Assembly: GCA_019096155.1 (NCBI GenBank)
Contig: JAHCVI010000004.1
Span: 2,666,001 to 2,730,000 of the forward strand
Length of the DNA stretch: 64,000 bases
Source of the DNA: Staphylotrichum longicolle
Taxonomy: Eukaryota > Ascomycota > Sordariomycetes > Sordariales > Chaetomiaceae
Direction: 5' to 3'
In this document: positions 1 to 11,940 of the stretch, piece after piece
How the letters are laid out: each line of letters opens with the position of its first letter
Position numbering within the stretch: the first letter of the stretch is position 1
Translations under genes and position numbers: made by a program
The notes under the pieces: model-generated
What the model was told of the DNA's origin: nothing
Seen by the model: only the letters and a program-made list of their open reading frames with translations
Databases searched by the model: none

Positions 1-602
1 CCTGCCCCCGCATTGCCGTTCGGTGTCTTGCCGTTCTTGTCCGGAAGCCCGTCCACCGAGAGATTCTTCGTCTTGCGCGGGGCCTTGGCGCCCTTCGCTT
101 CGGCCGGAAGCGCCGTCCCGTCGGCCGCGCCAAGTCCCGGCTCACTCCATCCACTGCTGCTCAGCGGGCTAAAGCGGCGGCCGTACATGCCGCCGATCAG
201 GACGAGCACCAGCACCAGCGGTCCTGCCAAGCGCACCACGACATCTCCGTATAACACGGCGGCCCAGAAAGCGCACACCAGCAGAAAGCTCTCCCAGGGA
301 TCGCCGGTGGTCCATGTCAGCAAGCCGACAAATTTGTTCAGAGGTAGCAAGAACGGATGACTGTAGGCCAAGGCACGAGTCACCTGTGGCGGGGTGGCCA
401 GCAGCAGCGGTGACTTTTGGTGTACCAGGATGGTGCTCCTCCTCTTCGCAGCCGATGTCGCGCTGGGGGCGGTCGAGCTCAGGGTCGCGGGGGAGAAGGA
501 GGCATAGGTCGGGGCGGGGCCATCGTTGCGGGACGGGGAAGCCGGATGTGTGAGGGAGGACGAGTCCAAGGGGTCGCCGCGCTGGACGCGAGGAGTCGAC
601 AT
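1..602 (-). CDS. Pex24/Pex28-32 type peroxisomal membrane protein, 3' part cut off by window
   Basis: About 200 residues are visible; the C-terminus lies beyond position 1. A Ser/Pro-rich N-terminus is followed by the stretch RRSTILVHQKSPLLLATPP (residues 54-72), then ALAYSHPFLLPLNKFVGL (78-95). Two hydrophobic segments follow at about 100-118 and 124-139, ending in GGMYGRRFSPLSS. This layout resembles the N-terminal half of fungal integral peroxisomal membrane peroxins (Pex24 / Pex28-Pex32, often with a dysferlin-like domain further on), which act in peroxisome size and number. After the membrane segments the sequence becomes Lys-rich and disordered. The chosen start is the first ATG in frame, at 602. 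A splice acceptor (ctcacag, ending at 621) with a ctaac branch-like site lies just upstream, so a short first exon further upstream is possible and would add residues before EPWFEHM. Family assignment is from recalled family features, without a search. Confidence 0.6.
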   Translation of the reverse strand, partial: MSTPRVQRGDPLDSSSLTHPASPSRNDGPAPTYASFSPATLSSTAPSATSAAKRRSTILVHQKSPLLLATPPQVTRALAYSHPFLLPLNKFVGLLTWTTGDPWESFLLVCAFWAAVLYGDVVVRLAGPLVLVLVLIGGMYGRRFSPLSSSGWSEPGLGAADGTALPAEAKGAKAPRKTKNLSVDGLPDKNGKTPNGNAGA

Positions 603-2285
603 GTGCTCGAACCAGGGTTCCTGTGAGATGGGAATGGGCCACAGGTTAGTTGATGTCCAGAAAGCCGGTGCTCATCGCAGGCTCGATAGCCAGCGCAGTA
701 TGTTGAATCCGCGCGAGCGGGTGTGTGTGTTGTGTGTCGGGTGCCGTCAAGACGTTTGGGTCTTCGGGTGACGGACGTCGTGGAATCGGGAGCTGGGATT
801 GACCGCGGCCAGTGCACGCCGAAGGCCGATCGGACGGGGATGGTTGCAATGCCAGGGATCGACAGCGACAAGCCCAGCAGTGTCGGAATCCAACAAAACC
901 CGGCGCTTCCGTCAAAGAAGACACAGAAATGCGCAAGGGTGTTTGATCGCTGAGAAGCCGTGTTGCTTGCCGAAGAACTTGAGGGGAGGAAAAAAAAAAA
1001 AAAGAACAGACTCACAAAAGCAGCCATTAAAGTCGATGACCGATGCGCATGTGTGCGCCGACGACCTGTCTCGCACACGTCATAGGCTGCGCAACCCACC
1101 GTCGTCGTTCAGCTGACAGATCGATGCTAGCGCTGGGCTGGGTGTGCGCACGGAGCAAAGAGAAAAGAGAGAGAAAGGAAAAAACAACGCGATGAGATAG
1201 CGTCTTCGGTGAGCGCAAGACGTAAATGCAGGCGACTACATGCCAACAGAGAAACAGAAGGCGCATCCAGGAGGAATGGGATCAAAGCAGCCTGAAGCCC
1301 GACATCCCGATTCTCACGTGGGATGGGCGGATGGCAAGTTGAGTTGGTGATGGCCTGTTCCCGAGTCCCGCCCGTGGCTGCCCAGAGGGGTTTAACGTGG
1401 ACTTTGGGGGAACGAGGCAGGCCCAATCCGGGTTTGGGTTCCGAGAGTGACCCCGCCATCCACTGCGCTCAACCCTGTGCATCCACCCGAGAACCTGCAC
1501 GTCGGGACAATCACATGCAAATTGGCAGCATCCGAGTTTCCATCTGTGACCACCCTCCCTGCCAGCAGTTTAATCGATACTCCCAAACTCCTGCAACTTG
1601 ACACGGGAGTCCGACAGGCGTTACTACCCGCAAAAAATTCAAGAAAATTTGCAGTGGTAGCAGACTAATGGAATTGACTGAGATGCAAGTTCGGTGCGAT
1701 TTAAAAAGCAGTATGTTGTCGTACGTATTGTGTTGATCTGGGGGCCTTTGCTTTGGGTGTTAGGATTGTGTGGGGATCGGGCTTTTGCGAGTCTCAGTTA
1801 TTTTGCCGCCATGGAGCCACCATGCGGAGAGTGGTGAGAAATGAGATCAGAGAAACCAAAGCAAGGCCAACTGCCGACTTTCTCTCCGTTTCCACGCTGC
1901 AACGTTCTTATTTATACAACCTAAGGTCACAATCAAGACAATGCACCCGACCTAATCAACACACCCCCTGAAAAAGCATCCCTTCACGGGAGTGACAACA
2001 CAAACAAAACAAGACCCAAAAGATAACTGAAAGGCCCCCCAAGTCGCCCCAGGGGTAACCTAGACGGCGGGTATCACAGACTGCTTGCTGTCTCTCCCAC
2101 CCTGCCCTTATAATAAAGGAAAGACCATAGCCCCGCGCACCAACGAAAGGATATCGGATGATAAGGCACAGTTACAAAACAATAGACACAGAGGCCAAGC
2201 GCCTGGAAGTAAAGAGCCCCAGGATACCACCGCAAGGCCAAAGACAAAGAAAACCAAGACGAGCGATCAAAATGTGAAAGACCCA
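603..2285. other. Intergenic spacer between two leftward genes
   Basis: This 1.7 kb holds the likely promoter of the peroxisomal protein (its upstream side) and the 3' flank of the next leftward gene. A 14-base A run lies at 990-1003. No open frame here looks coding. Confidence 0.5.
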
Positions 2286-5200
2286 TCACTTCAGTTCCTG
2301 CTCACCCGCATGGCTCGCCACAGCCCCCGGTGTCACCGCCGGAGTCACCGCCGGAGTCTGGCTGTCGAACCGCCACTGAACGGGCTTCGAACTGGACACA
2401 CCAACGTTAGCTCAACCTCCATAGTACAAAACAAGCTGGGTGGATTGTGGGGCGGTGTGCACTTACTCGTCCCCTGGGCTGGGGCACACGATATGCTCGT
2501 TCCAATGCTGCAGTCTCCGGCAGAGCCGCCGGGCATGCACCACGCCATTCAGCATCCCGCTCGCCGTCGACCGTGCTTTCTCCAGCACCAGCGTCTGCGT
2601 GCGGGGCTCGCCCTCAGCACCAGCCTCTTCCGAGCCGTGATAAACGATAGTGACAACGCATGCGGTCCCGCCCTGCGCCGCCGCCCTCTCCACCGTCTTG
2701 ACCTTCTTGGGCTCGATCCTCAGCGCCACCGGCGCGTCCGAAGCTGTGGTAAGAACCCCATTCTGGTGATCATCGATGAGCCGCAGATACTGGCCCGGCG
2801 CGCTGGACCGGAACACTTCGGTGCTGCCGTCCATAAAGCCCGCGAGGTCGAACACGTCCATAGTCGGGACGAAAGCAGCCGGCGGGGCTGTGGTCGGCGT
2901 GAGGATCGGCGTCTCGGGCTTGGGGAACATGGCCGTCGTGGGCGTGTCTGCTTTGGCTTGGGCGAGGGTCGGGGAATTAGCCCGTGTGTTGGGTGCGCTT
3001 GTTGTCGGGGTCGCGAGCGGCGTAGTCTTGAGTTGCCGGATGGGTGTGAAGCCGGTAGGCGGGGGAGGGAGTTGGATCGGTGGCGGAGGCTGTTCTCGCC
3101 TCTGGGTCGGTTCGGGCGCTGGCGTGGATGCTTCTGGTGCGGTTACTGGCGCTGGGGGCTGAGGTGTCGCATGTCTGCTAAGCCCAGGCACTGCAGAAGC
3201 GCTCCCAGAGGGCCGAGTGTCTGCCTCCAGCTGGGAACTCGGCGGCAGCTGCACAGGTGCAGAGCCAGCACGGCTGTCCCTCAGTGGCTGGGCGAGTTTG
3301 GCATTGACCGCCGATAACAATGCTGATCGTGAAGGGGAACCACTCCGCACGGGCCCAGAGGGGAGCGGGCGTCGGGCGCTCGCTGGCTTGGGCGATTGTG
3401 AATCAAATCGAGGGGGCCCTGCCGCAGCGGTCGGGAAATCCTGCAAAATGTTCTGCAAGCTCGCCGGGCTCGGTCTCCTGGGCTCGGCTTGGGATTGGGT
3501 CGGTGTGCCTCTTGGTGACGCAGCTCCCTCCGCCGGCCGCTCCGGCAAAACAATTGAAGGTGAAGCATTGGGCTGCTGAGAAGGATGCCTGTTGCTGCTG
3601 CGGGCGTGGATCTTGAACACCCGCCTGTGGTTTCCCCCTGCGCTCGGCACTGACCCCGCTCTCGACGGCGGCTCGAGGCTCGCACGGGCGCTCCGAGAGG
3701 CACTGCTGTCAGCACTACTGGCGGAATTAATGGCTGTGAATCCGCTCCGCGCCGGCGCCTGCAAGTTCAGTGCCTGCGCCGCAATCAGCTGAGCACTGCC
3801 GGGTGCATTGCTGGGTTTGCCGTCAGGATGCTCCTCTCGATTCGAAACGCTGGTCCGCCGGCTGTCAGCGTCCGCCCGTCCAGCACCAATGTCAGAATCT
3901 GACACGGCTCTGCTGTTGGAGTCCCGGTCAGACTCGCGGTGATGATCGTTGGCGTGCATATCTCCAACGTCCTTCATGTCGACATCCTCAGCGCTGGCGT
4001 GAGTAGCGACCGCTGGAGGTTGTCTGGGGACAGTGTTATGCCGACGCAGGACGCGATTGTAGAAGTAGAGTTGGGCCTCTTTCACGAAAGGAATATTTCG
4101 TGAGCTTGGGTCGTCAAAGTCGAGGGCGGATAACTGCGCCGCCTTCGCCCATCCCACCGACCACATACGACTGCTCCAGTTAGCTCCGAGTCGGGATTTC
4201 GGGCCAGGTCATTTGAAACTTACAAGTCGGCGTCCTCAACGCACAAGACAGGGAACTCTCGTTTCCTCTCCAATGGACCACCATCCTCATACCCCTTCGC
4301 CCAACCCCTGATCCCCGTGATGACGCCAGCGTGCTCGCTATAGACATAGCACTTGGGTGGCTTAGGAATGCCCGTCGGCTGTCCGTCCTCTGTGACCTCG
4401 CTGAAAATGCCTGTATCAGCCAGGGTGCCAGCGAGGCCGACCGGCGATGTGTCACCCCACGGCAAGATCAACACCGGGCACCTCAGCTCCCCGCCCGTGA
4501 CGTAGAAACGGCAGCTGACAGGGTTCGTGATGCCTGGCGGTTGTTTTCGGAGCATTGTCGCCTTCTGATGACTCATGGGATCAAGAGGGGGGAAACCCAG
4601 CTCAGCACGCTTTGTCTGGCTGAGATTGTTGGCGTTGAAAGCCCTGTAGCCATTTTTGAATGCTTTCAGGACGTCGTGATTGTTCCTGTCCGCCAGCTCC
4701 TTGGTGCAACCGAGAACTCGGTGTCCAAGGGTCTCGATGGCGGTCGCATGCGCCTTAGACATGAAGCCGTGCTGCGCACTTGCAAGGTGCTTGGCTGCGC
4801 CTCTGAGCGGATGCTCACCAAAATGCACGCCGTGTTCATCGCACCTGAGAATGTAAAAGTCGCCTGTCGGGTTGGGGAACTGAACTATCACGTGCTTGTA
4901 CTGAGCCGGCTTGCCTGGCGTGCCGTACACCTGGTCGAACGAGACCACCCGCTCAGAAGGCTCTTGGCGGGCGGGTGGTGGAGAGCGTTCAATGATTGAG
5001 CTGTTAGCGGGTGTCGCGTCCTCCAATTTGGTTCGCTTGACGCGGTTCGGAGTAGGCGCGGGAGACTGATCATTCGACTCGCCATCTGCTTTGCGCTTCT
5101 GAGTGGGGTCGACCTTGGGCGCCAGCTTTGCGGGAATGGGGCGTGTGTCTTGTGTATGGGCAGAGATGGCGGGATCCGACGAAGGGGTTTCGTGCCCAAG

Positions 5201-6114
5201 AACAGCCTGAGCGCGAGCTGCAATAGCAATCGGCTGAGCGGGCGTCACAGGCGGCCGGGCAGAAAACACAGGCTGTCGGAGCTCCCACTCGTCTTTGCTC
5301 TGTTGTTGGCGTGGTGCTGTCGGGGTGGCCTGGGTGTGGGCTGCGAAGCTCTGGGGCGACCCTATCTGTGCAATATCGGAAGGGTTGGTTCGTGGCGGGA
5401 TAGGGTATGTTTCCCTTGGGACAAGAGTTGGATTTGGTGGCGGAGATGTAACATGCTGGGGCTGCGATGGAACCTCGGTTGCAGCAGGCGGCGCAGGCCT
5501 GGTTTCAGCAGAGGTAACCCGGTCAGAGGCAACATGCGGACGTCTCGCTTCTGCCGTTTCCGTCGCTTTTGTTGTTTCTGATGGCTGGGATGGAGGCGCC
5601 GGCGGACGCCCGGGGCTCAGTTCAGGCTGATGAGCGATTAGTGATGATGACCAGGTAGACAGGTGGGATGTGCAAGAGTCGATGAATGAGGTCGGCAATG
5701 ATTTGTGCTGTGACTTACCCCCGCAGTGATCAATGCAGTAATGGATTTGTAGAGTTCCTGGTCGCATCTCCGCCTTTCCTCCTCGTAGTCTTTCCTCCGC
5801 GCACCCGCCTGCTCCTCATGAGCTCGCCGTAGAAGCCCAATCTCAAGATCTCTCTTTTCCCTCAAGACCCCCTCAATCGACACGCGTAGCGAATGCTGCA
5901 CTTGAGCAGCGAGATCCGCTCTCTGCTGCTCAAACTGTGCAGTGATGACGTCAAGTTTCCGGTTGAAGTCTGCAATCGCTGCCTCTTCTTGGGCTCGATA
6001 ATGCTCATCAAGCTCTCTGACTCTGCGCTGCGCCTCGGCGTGGTTGGCCTCTGCTTGCATCGTCTCGAGCCGCAGGCTCCGCGACGCCGCCATGTTGGGG
6101 GAGTCCGAGGTCAT
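2286..6114 (-). CDS. Large fungal protein of unknown function with N-terminal coiled coil (1202 aa)
   Basis: Four exons: 6114-5719, 5626-4224, 4170-2467 and 2391-2286. The introns are 92, 53 and 75 bp, each with GTAAGT, and the total is exactly 1203 codons. The last intron is easy to miss because the donor itself contains the stop of the unspliced frame. Residues about 10-125 are a charged, heptad-like coiled coil (QAEANHAEAQRRVRELDEHY and following). A long Pro/Ser/Ala-rich region with Lys/Arg patches follows. A central folded block runs from YKHVIVQFPNPTGDFYILRC to about GFPPLDP and contains clustered Cys/His (RCDEHGVHFGEHPLRGAAKH), which could bind zinc. Further on are a block around LGFPPLDPMSHQ to YVYSEHAGVITGIRGWAKGY and a disordered region. 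The C-terminus has a compact hydrophobic segment (FDLAGFMDGSTEVFRSS). I do not recognise a family; a nuclear or scaffold role would be a guess. Candidate 5' UTR splice donors occur at 6429 and 6910. Confidence 0.8.
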
Positions 6115-9100
6115 GATGCGCTGCCCACGCGCTGCCTCGAGTAGCACTACGGTCGCACCGATCGGCCAAGTCCGTAACCGACCAACGTGAGGCTACCAAC
6201 GCAGGAAGAGAAAAGTATTTTGTGCTCAATCCCGACTGTGTAGAGAGCGATGTCAGACCGGGCGGTTCCCAAATCCTAGAAGATGATAGACACAATCGGG
6301 GAAGAGGTAGGAAATGTGATAGTGGGTTTCTGAGGGTTGTAGGTGAAAAGGATGCTGCCCGGCTGCCTACAACAACCTGGACGCCGAGTATTGCGTTACC
6401 AGGTACCGGTTGGGGCCAGAAATACATACCCCGAGTGCTAGGCTGAGACGGTAGAGGTGCATACAGTCTGCCTGTTTGCGGCGCTGCAGTGTCTTTGCCG
6501 CTGCACTGCTCCGAGCCAGGGGTGGATTGGAGGAGAAAGAAAGAAGGAATGTATGAGTTGAGTGGGTGGGAACTTGAGGAAGGAACAGGCTGGGCAGCTC
6601 AATCCGACTCCTACAGCCCCCGATCTGGACAATCGAGGGAGTTCCGTCTGCACCAAAGTACGACTAGTACTCAGAGAAGAAAGGAAAGCGCGATGTGTGG
6701 GAGGAAATTAACCGCTGCTGAGTCACGTTGGTCTTTGCGACCCGACGCGCAGGTTGACGCGACGAGCGAGCAGAGACGACTCAGGCTCGATGGTGGTTCA
6801 ATCCGCATCGTCGCCGGCAACTTGCGTGGCGACGACGACCCGATTACGGGACTCCATGCAGGGACGACGAAGAGTGGGTAGTCGGGGAGTAATAAGCAGC
6901 AGAAACTTACCCGGTGGTTTGATGCAGCAATTGCAGATACGTGTGTTCTTGAGCCCTTGAGCACGCGACGCGGATGCAGACGAGGAATCGTGAGGATGAG
7001 GGTGTGAGGTGTGGATGCGAAAGCACACAGAGTAGGATAGTTTTGGCGTAAAGGGGGAGGCGACGGGGAAACAAGGGACGAGAAGAGTTACAGTTGCTTA
7101 TTATTAGAATTTTCGGGACTAAATCGCGCCAGTAGGGGCTCGGAATGCGAGTTAGTTCCAGGTTCCTCTACGCCCCAGATTACCCAAGGCCGCTAAAAAC
7201 GGGTGGGCGGTAGTCAGCCCTCGGCGGTGCGGTGGTGCAGTGGAATTTGTAGAGCGCACCGTACCGGGGGGTACGTCCAGCCTGAGGCACGGTGCACACG
7301 CAGCTACCTGCTCGCTAGGCTCGATTCTGCAATGGTGGGCGCAGACTAGCGAGAAAACACCGGGGTCGCGACCCAGGGAACGAGCAGCGCGACAGGGATT
7401 ATGGCAGCGGTATAAGATTGGCACTAAGGTGGTGTTAGCGAAGACGTGTACAAAGACTGGGCCACCCTAGCATCAGTGTAACGGAGAGGAGCAAATAGTC
7501 TCTGAGCCACCTGAGCAGGAAATCATACGGAGCATTTGGACGGAGCGCGGTGCACGTCCGGCGAGAGCAAAAAATGCAGTTGGTTCTCGATGCAGACGTC
7601 GCAACACGCCTGCTCAATTTTGGGCAGTCTCGGCGTCGAATCCCGGCGTGTGATCTGTCGAGCCGGTGCATTTGCTCCACGGAAACACGAGGGGCATGGC
7701 AGGGCATGGCACTCTCAGGCAACAAAAGGATCATGACCAAAAATCCGATCCATGGCTGCCGAGACGATGGACGGAATCCACCATCGGCGTTAGTGGCTCG
7801 TCCTCGGATAATCACAATCCTTCGGCTTCGCTTTGTTTGCCCCAACACAGCCGCTTATTTTGTCAAACTTTTATAAAAGTTGGCTGCATGCGCCGGCAGA
7901 ACCCTGAGCAGACTTGCTTTGATGTCGGGAAGTGCAGCCCAACGGGCATTTCATTATGCGCAATGCAATGCAACCTTTTCTTTTTTTTTTTTTTTTTTTT
8001 CATAAGGGCGACGAGACGAGCCGACAACACCCTTTTGACCCCCAACAGCCCCAGCTCCCTTTTCGTTGGTACCCCATCCTCGCCATCCTAGTCCTCAGCT
8101 AACATTATCACCGTGCCCCGTTCGCATTGGCCAAGAACTGGCGCTTTCGTAATTAGTGCGTCCATTCGCCCAGACGAGTGGCGTAGTGCCGCGCAACTTT
8201 CTGGAGTATGAGTGAGCACCACAATCGACTGCCGACTCACTGTCTTTGGGCAAGGGAAGGTAGCGGTGTGCACATGTCCAGCCGCCGTGCCTTCCGAAAC
8301 AAAATTCGTTGATCGTAATCAGCGCCCCCTTGGGGCCCGTATCTGAATCACATCGTCATCTCAGGTTTCATCCCTGTATCTAACCGCCCTTGTCACCGCT
8401 GACTCATTTCCGCAACAGCACATAAGATGCATTATATTTTGGGTCGCAGCACTTTGTAATATCGTACCTTCTTTCGCCTGCCTACTTTTGACGCTGCGAG
8501 ATGGGTCAGAACCACACATGCGCCAAACCCACGCCGACGCACGAATTAGCTGCCGTCTATGTCCGCAAGTCCGATCAGCCGATCTAGCAGGCCAGGGCCA
8601 AGCGTGGTCAACCCGTATCAGGTCGCCACCTCGCCGACAAATGGAGTGTCGCAAAAGTTCCAGCTTGCAGCACATCTCCGGAAGGCTGCCTCAACGCAGT
8701 CCAATCCCGTCAACCCGCGACCACACACCCACAGTCTGATGACTCTTCTGCTTGGATTTCGGCCGTTACTCGACAGCTATGCGCCCTCCGGCTATGGTTT
8801 CATCTCCAGGCCGGGGGCGCTGGCACTGTACCTGTAACCGTTCCACATGTCGCTGCGCTCCACTCAGTTATCATGATTACATATTATATCCGGTCTGGAC
8901 ACTCTGGAAGAGTGATGATCTCCGAGCTGAGAGCTCCAGCACCGACCGTCGTCTTGGGAAATTCCCGCATCCTTCCATCCCTTGCCTGTTCTTCCCCGGG
9001 GGCAGACCGATGGGCGCTGCCGCTAACCGAAATCATTCAGTTGGTCCTGGAGCTGAACCACTCGCTCGGTCGGGCACAGTGCGACAGCTGCGGCGACATA

Positions 9101-10195
9101 CGTTGGACCTGTAACTGGCAGCACCAACAACTCACTCGGCCTCTAGAAATGGCAGGTTGGCGGACGAGTGGACCATTCCCAAAGCAAGTTGGACGCCTTC
9201 TGCAACCGAGGAGAGGATTAAAAAAATCCGCGACTCGTCGCTTGGGACCAAGCAGCCTATCACATGGGTTTGAATCACCTAACCGGCCTTGGCTATGGGC
9301 TGTTGGCGTTGATTGCGACATTGGCATGTGCTCCTTCGGCGTACCCTTGACTTTTCATCTTGAAGGTCCAGCGCCCCAGTCAAATGAACTTTGCCCTTTC
9401 GCGACTGGTCGTGATGACGTGGAAGGATAACTCCAGCGCGATCACCTGTGGATAAAGGCAGACAGAAACTTGTGATCTGGCGTCGTATCCCCTCAAGTCA
9501 AGCGCTCCATTAACACGAGGAAGTAACGCAGCGGGACGACGGGCAATCCTTGGGTTTGTCATTGAGAAATGGTCTGGCAAATGAAGCAAGTGGCTCCAAC
9601 CGAATCTTCTGTGAGGTGGAAGGGCCCGTAGAGAGCAAGTAGACCGGGCCAGTATTTAGTCCTCAACTCGAAGGCGTCGCTTTTTTTAAATTGAATACAG
9701 TTACCGAGATGTCAAGATTCAGAAACAATCGTTGGGTGGTCGCTTTGCTTCTGTTTCCCCGGCCGAACTCATCGAGTCCGCCGCCCATTGTGTCAGGACG
9801 CAGCGCTTGACCTGCCGTGGTCGGTCAAAGAAGCTCCCGTCGTCATGTGTCGACTTGGCGAGAATGAGACAATGGCCATGATGAACGTTGGGCCGGATCT
9901 GGCGAATAAAGGTCTGCTAGACCACAACAAAGCGAGAAGCAAACCCTTGAGCCCGAGACTCATGAGAATGTTCTTTATTGCCAAACCCTGGCCATCCAGC
10001 CTGGAGGTTATGCTTCGAACTTGTTCAACCCAATTCAAACAAGACCATGACGGCCCGGGACTCGCCCACAAAATCTCTATCGATCTGCCAAAGCCGTCTT
10101 GCGAAAATTCGGGTGCACCATCGTAATGGAACCCGCAACCAGTAGGATACCACAGTCTCCCTGCAGGCTCCGCCCACCCTGCAAGCAAGGAAACC
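6115..10195. other. 4.1 kb divergent intergenic region
   Basis: This region lies between the start of the leftward 1202-residue protein and the rightward His-rich gene. Its left end probably contains a spliced 5' leader of the leftward gene, with donors GTATGT at 6429 and GTAAGT at 6910 on the minus strand. Open frames here (for example 8873-9430 plus, 9793-10197 minus) lack convincing composition, start context or introns. A T20 run sits at 7981-8000. Confidence 0.45.
7981..8000 (+). repeat. T20 homopolymer
   Basis: Twenty uninterrupted T after cttttc, in a gene-free stretch. It is probably a slippage-prone microsatellite; nothing ties it to transcription termination. Confidence 0.85.
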
Positions 10196-11653
10196 ATGGC
10201 TCCTCAGTCAGCCCGACAGGCGAGCGTGGTGCGAAACCCATAGGGAAGTACTACTTCACCGAGGAGGCTCTCATTCATGACCTTGGCGCCCTGAAACGGG
10301 GCGCTATATACGACAGTGATGAGTTCTACAAGCGGGCCAAGGCATGGTACAAGGCCGAAATCGATAGGCTGCTCCATCTTGAAAAGACCAACGAGGTAGG
10401 CATTATTGAGCACTCGGTCAGGTTTACAGGATGTCCTAACCCCTGAGCATCAGGACAAGTCCCAGTCTAAGCTGCCGACGGGCAACCCAGCCGCAAACGG
10501 ATTTGACCAGAGCAACAGTGAATTACTGAAACCCAACTCGATTCCTGTACCCCAGCAAGCGACTTCCCCCATTAACGTTCCATCACCGCGAATCCCTTCC
10601 CACGCCCAAGCGCCAACCCGGGTCCAACCATCCCGCGCCGCAAAGCGGAAAGCAGTGGAGCCAACCCCTGCCCCGAAACGGCCCCCAGCACGCAGAAAGA
10701 AGGCACAGGCGCCGGCACCGATCGAACTAGAGACTGAAAAGCCCACAAGTTCCAGTCTGCACCTCGAAACGGAAACGGAAACAGAGACGAGGGGCGACTA
10801 CACCCTCGCCGCGCACGACTGGGCCCAGTTCCTCAACGGCAACCAGGGCGAGCACCGCCCCTCGCCGTGGTCCTACGTGAGCCTGCAGGGTCTCGACGTG
10901 GCGTACTTTTGCATGCGGCTGGAGCGGGCGGTGGGGGCCAAGATCGAGGAGATCCTGCTGGCTGTCAGAGAGCACAACTCACACCAGCCCGCCACGGCAT
11001 CGTCTCCGGAGGAGGAGGAGGAGACAGACGAAGCCGCACAAGATCCAAAAGCCAAATCCAAGCCCCGAGCCGCCATCCCACCCATCCTCCGCTGCGCCCT
11101 CACCCACCACCACCACCACCACCACCACCACTCAGAACCCAACCCCTTCACCCCGGCCGCAGCACTCGCGCCAGGCGAGGACTGGCGGCCCCCAACCTCC
11201 AACATCAACTCCACCCCAAGTAGGTCCCCCACACAACCCATCGGTCGTGGCAGCATCGGTGTCACGCCAAACACCCGGACAGCCACATCCAATACCAGGA
11301 ACAGCATCACCACCGCCAGCTGGGCAGCCGACGAGGTGCAGCGGCGCGAGGAGATAAACAACAGGGCGAAGCCATCCTCCACCCCCGTCCCCGAGGCCGA
11401 GATGGAGATCAGTCCCACGCTGGGCCGGTGGCAGAAGCAGGGGAAGAATTCAGAGCTGCCAGTAGTGATGGATTCGGGGGCCAATGTGGTGGAGGTGTCG
11501 GGGTTGAGGTTCGCGGTGGATTTGTGTCGGTGTGTTGGTGTTGCTGTTGCTGATTCTGATTCCGAGGCTGGTGCTGGGAGTGGGAGTGGGGTTGAGGGTC
11601 GGAAAGGAGAGAGGGGGGTGGGTGTGGAAGGGGTGAGGTTCTTGATGTTGTAG
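10196..11653 (+). CDS. Unknown fungal protein with poly-His tract; start region out of frame by one base
   Basis: Exon 1 ends at 10395 and exon 2 is 10454-11653. The 58-bp intron has GTAGGC, branch cctaac and acceptor catcag. The likely start, ATG at 10196 in good context (aaaccATGGCT), opens MAPQSARQASVVRNP and then hits a stop. One extra C near 10240 would join it to IGKYYFTEEALIHDLGALKR. In the sequence as given the only ATG-led reading in the main frame starts at 10126, through what looks like leader sequence. The N-terminal block (YFTEEALIHDLGALKRGAIY, then FYKRAKAWYKAEIDRLLHLE) looks folded. A basic Pro-rich region follows (KRKAVEPTPAPKRPPARRKK, nuclear-localisation-like), then a helical segment (WSYVSLQGLDVAYFCMRLER), an acidic run, nine His, and a low-complexity C-terminus. 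No family recognised. Confidence 0.6.
11105..11131 (+). repeat. (CAC)9 trinucleotide repeat coding poly-His
   Basis: Nine CAC codons in frame inside the His-rich unknown gene. The lack of synonymous CAT variation suggests recent expansion by slippage. Confidence 0.9.
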
Positions 11654-11940
11654 GGGTGAGTGATTATTTGCTAAGACAGTGGTTGGTCTTTCAATGCACG
11701 ATGAGTTCTGATCTACTCGGTCGTTGTCGTTGTGGTGTTTGTGACAGAGTGTTTGTGAGAGAGTAAGAGGCCCGTCTTAAATTCCAAAAATCAAGCGTGG
11801 AAGTAAATCCAGGTGCTCTTTATTAGATCTACCTTAGTTTTGGAACTCCTCTTGAGCCATCATCCCTCTCCATGCTCATTGTACTCTCCAGATCACGAGC
11901 TGACACTTCCTCAGAGTTTTACCCAATCTAAATATCTTGT

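Noticed and set aside
2085..3317. 410-residue open frame on the plus strand
   Set aside because: It lies antisense to the well-supported third exon of the 1202-residue gene and is Arg/His-rich as expected from a GC-rich shadow frame.
7981..8000. T20 run as a polymerase III terminator
   Set aside because: No tRNA-like or other polymerase III gene with A/B boxes was found upstream.
8873..9430. 185-residue open frame
   Set aside because: No domain or start context; mixed composition like other chance frames in the spacer.
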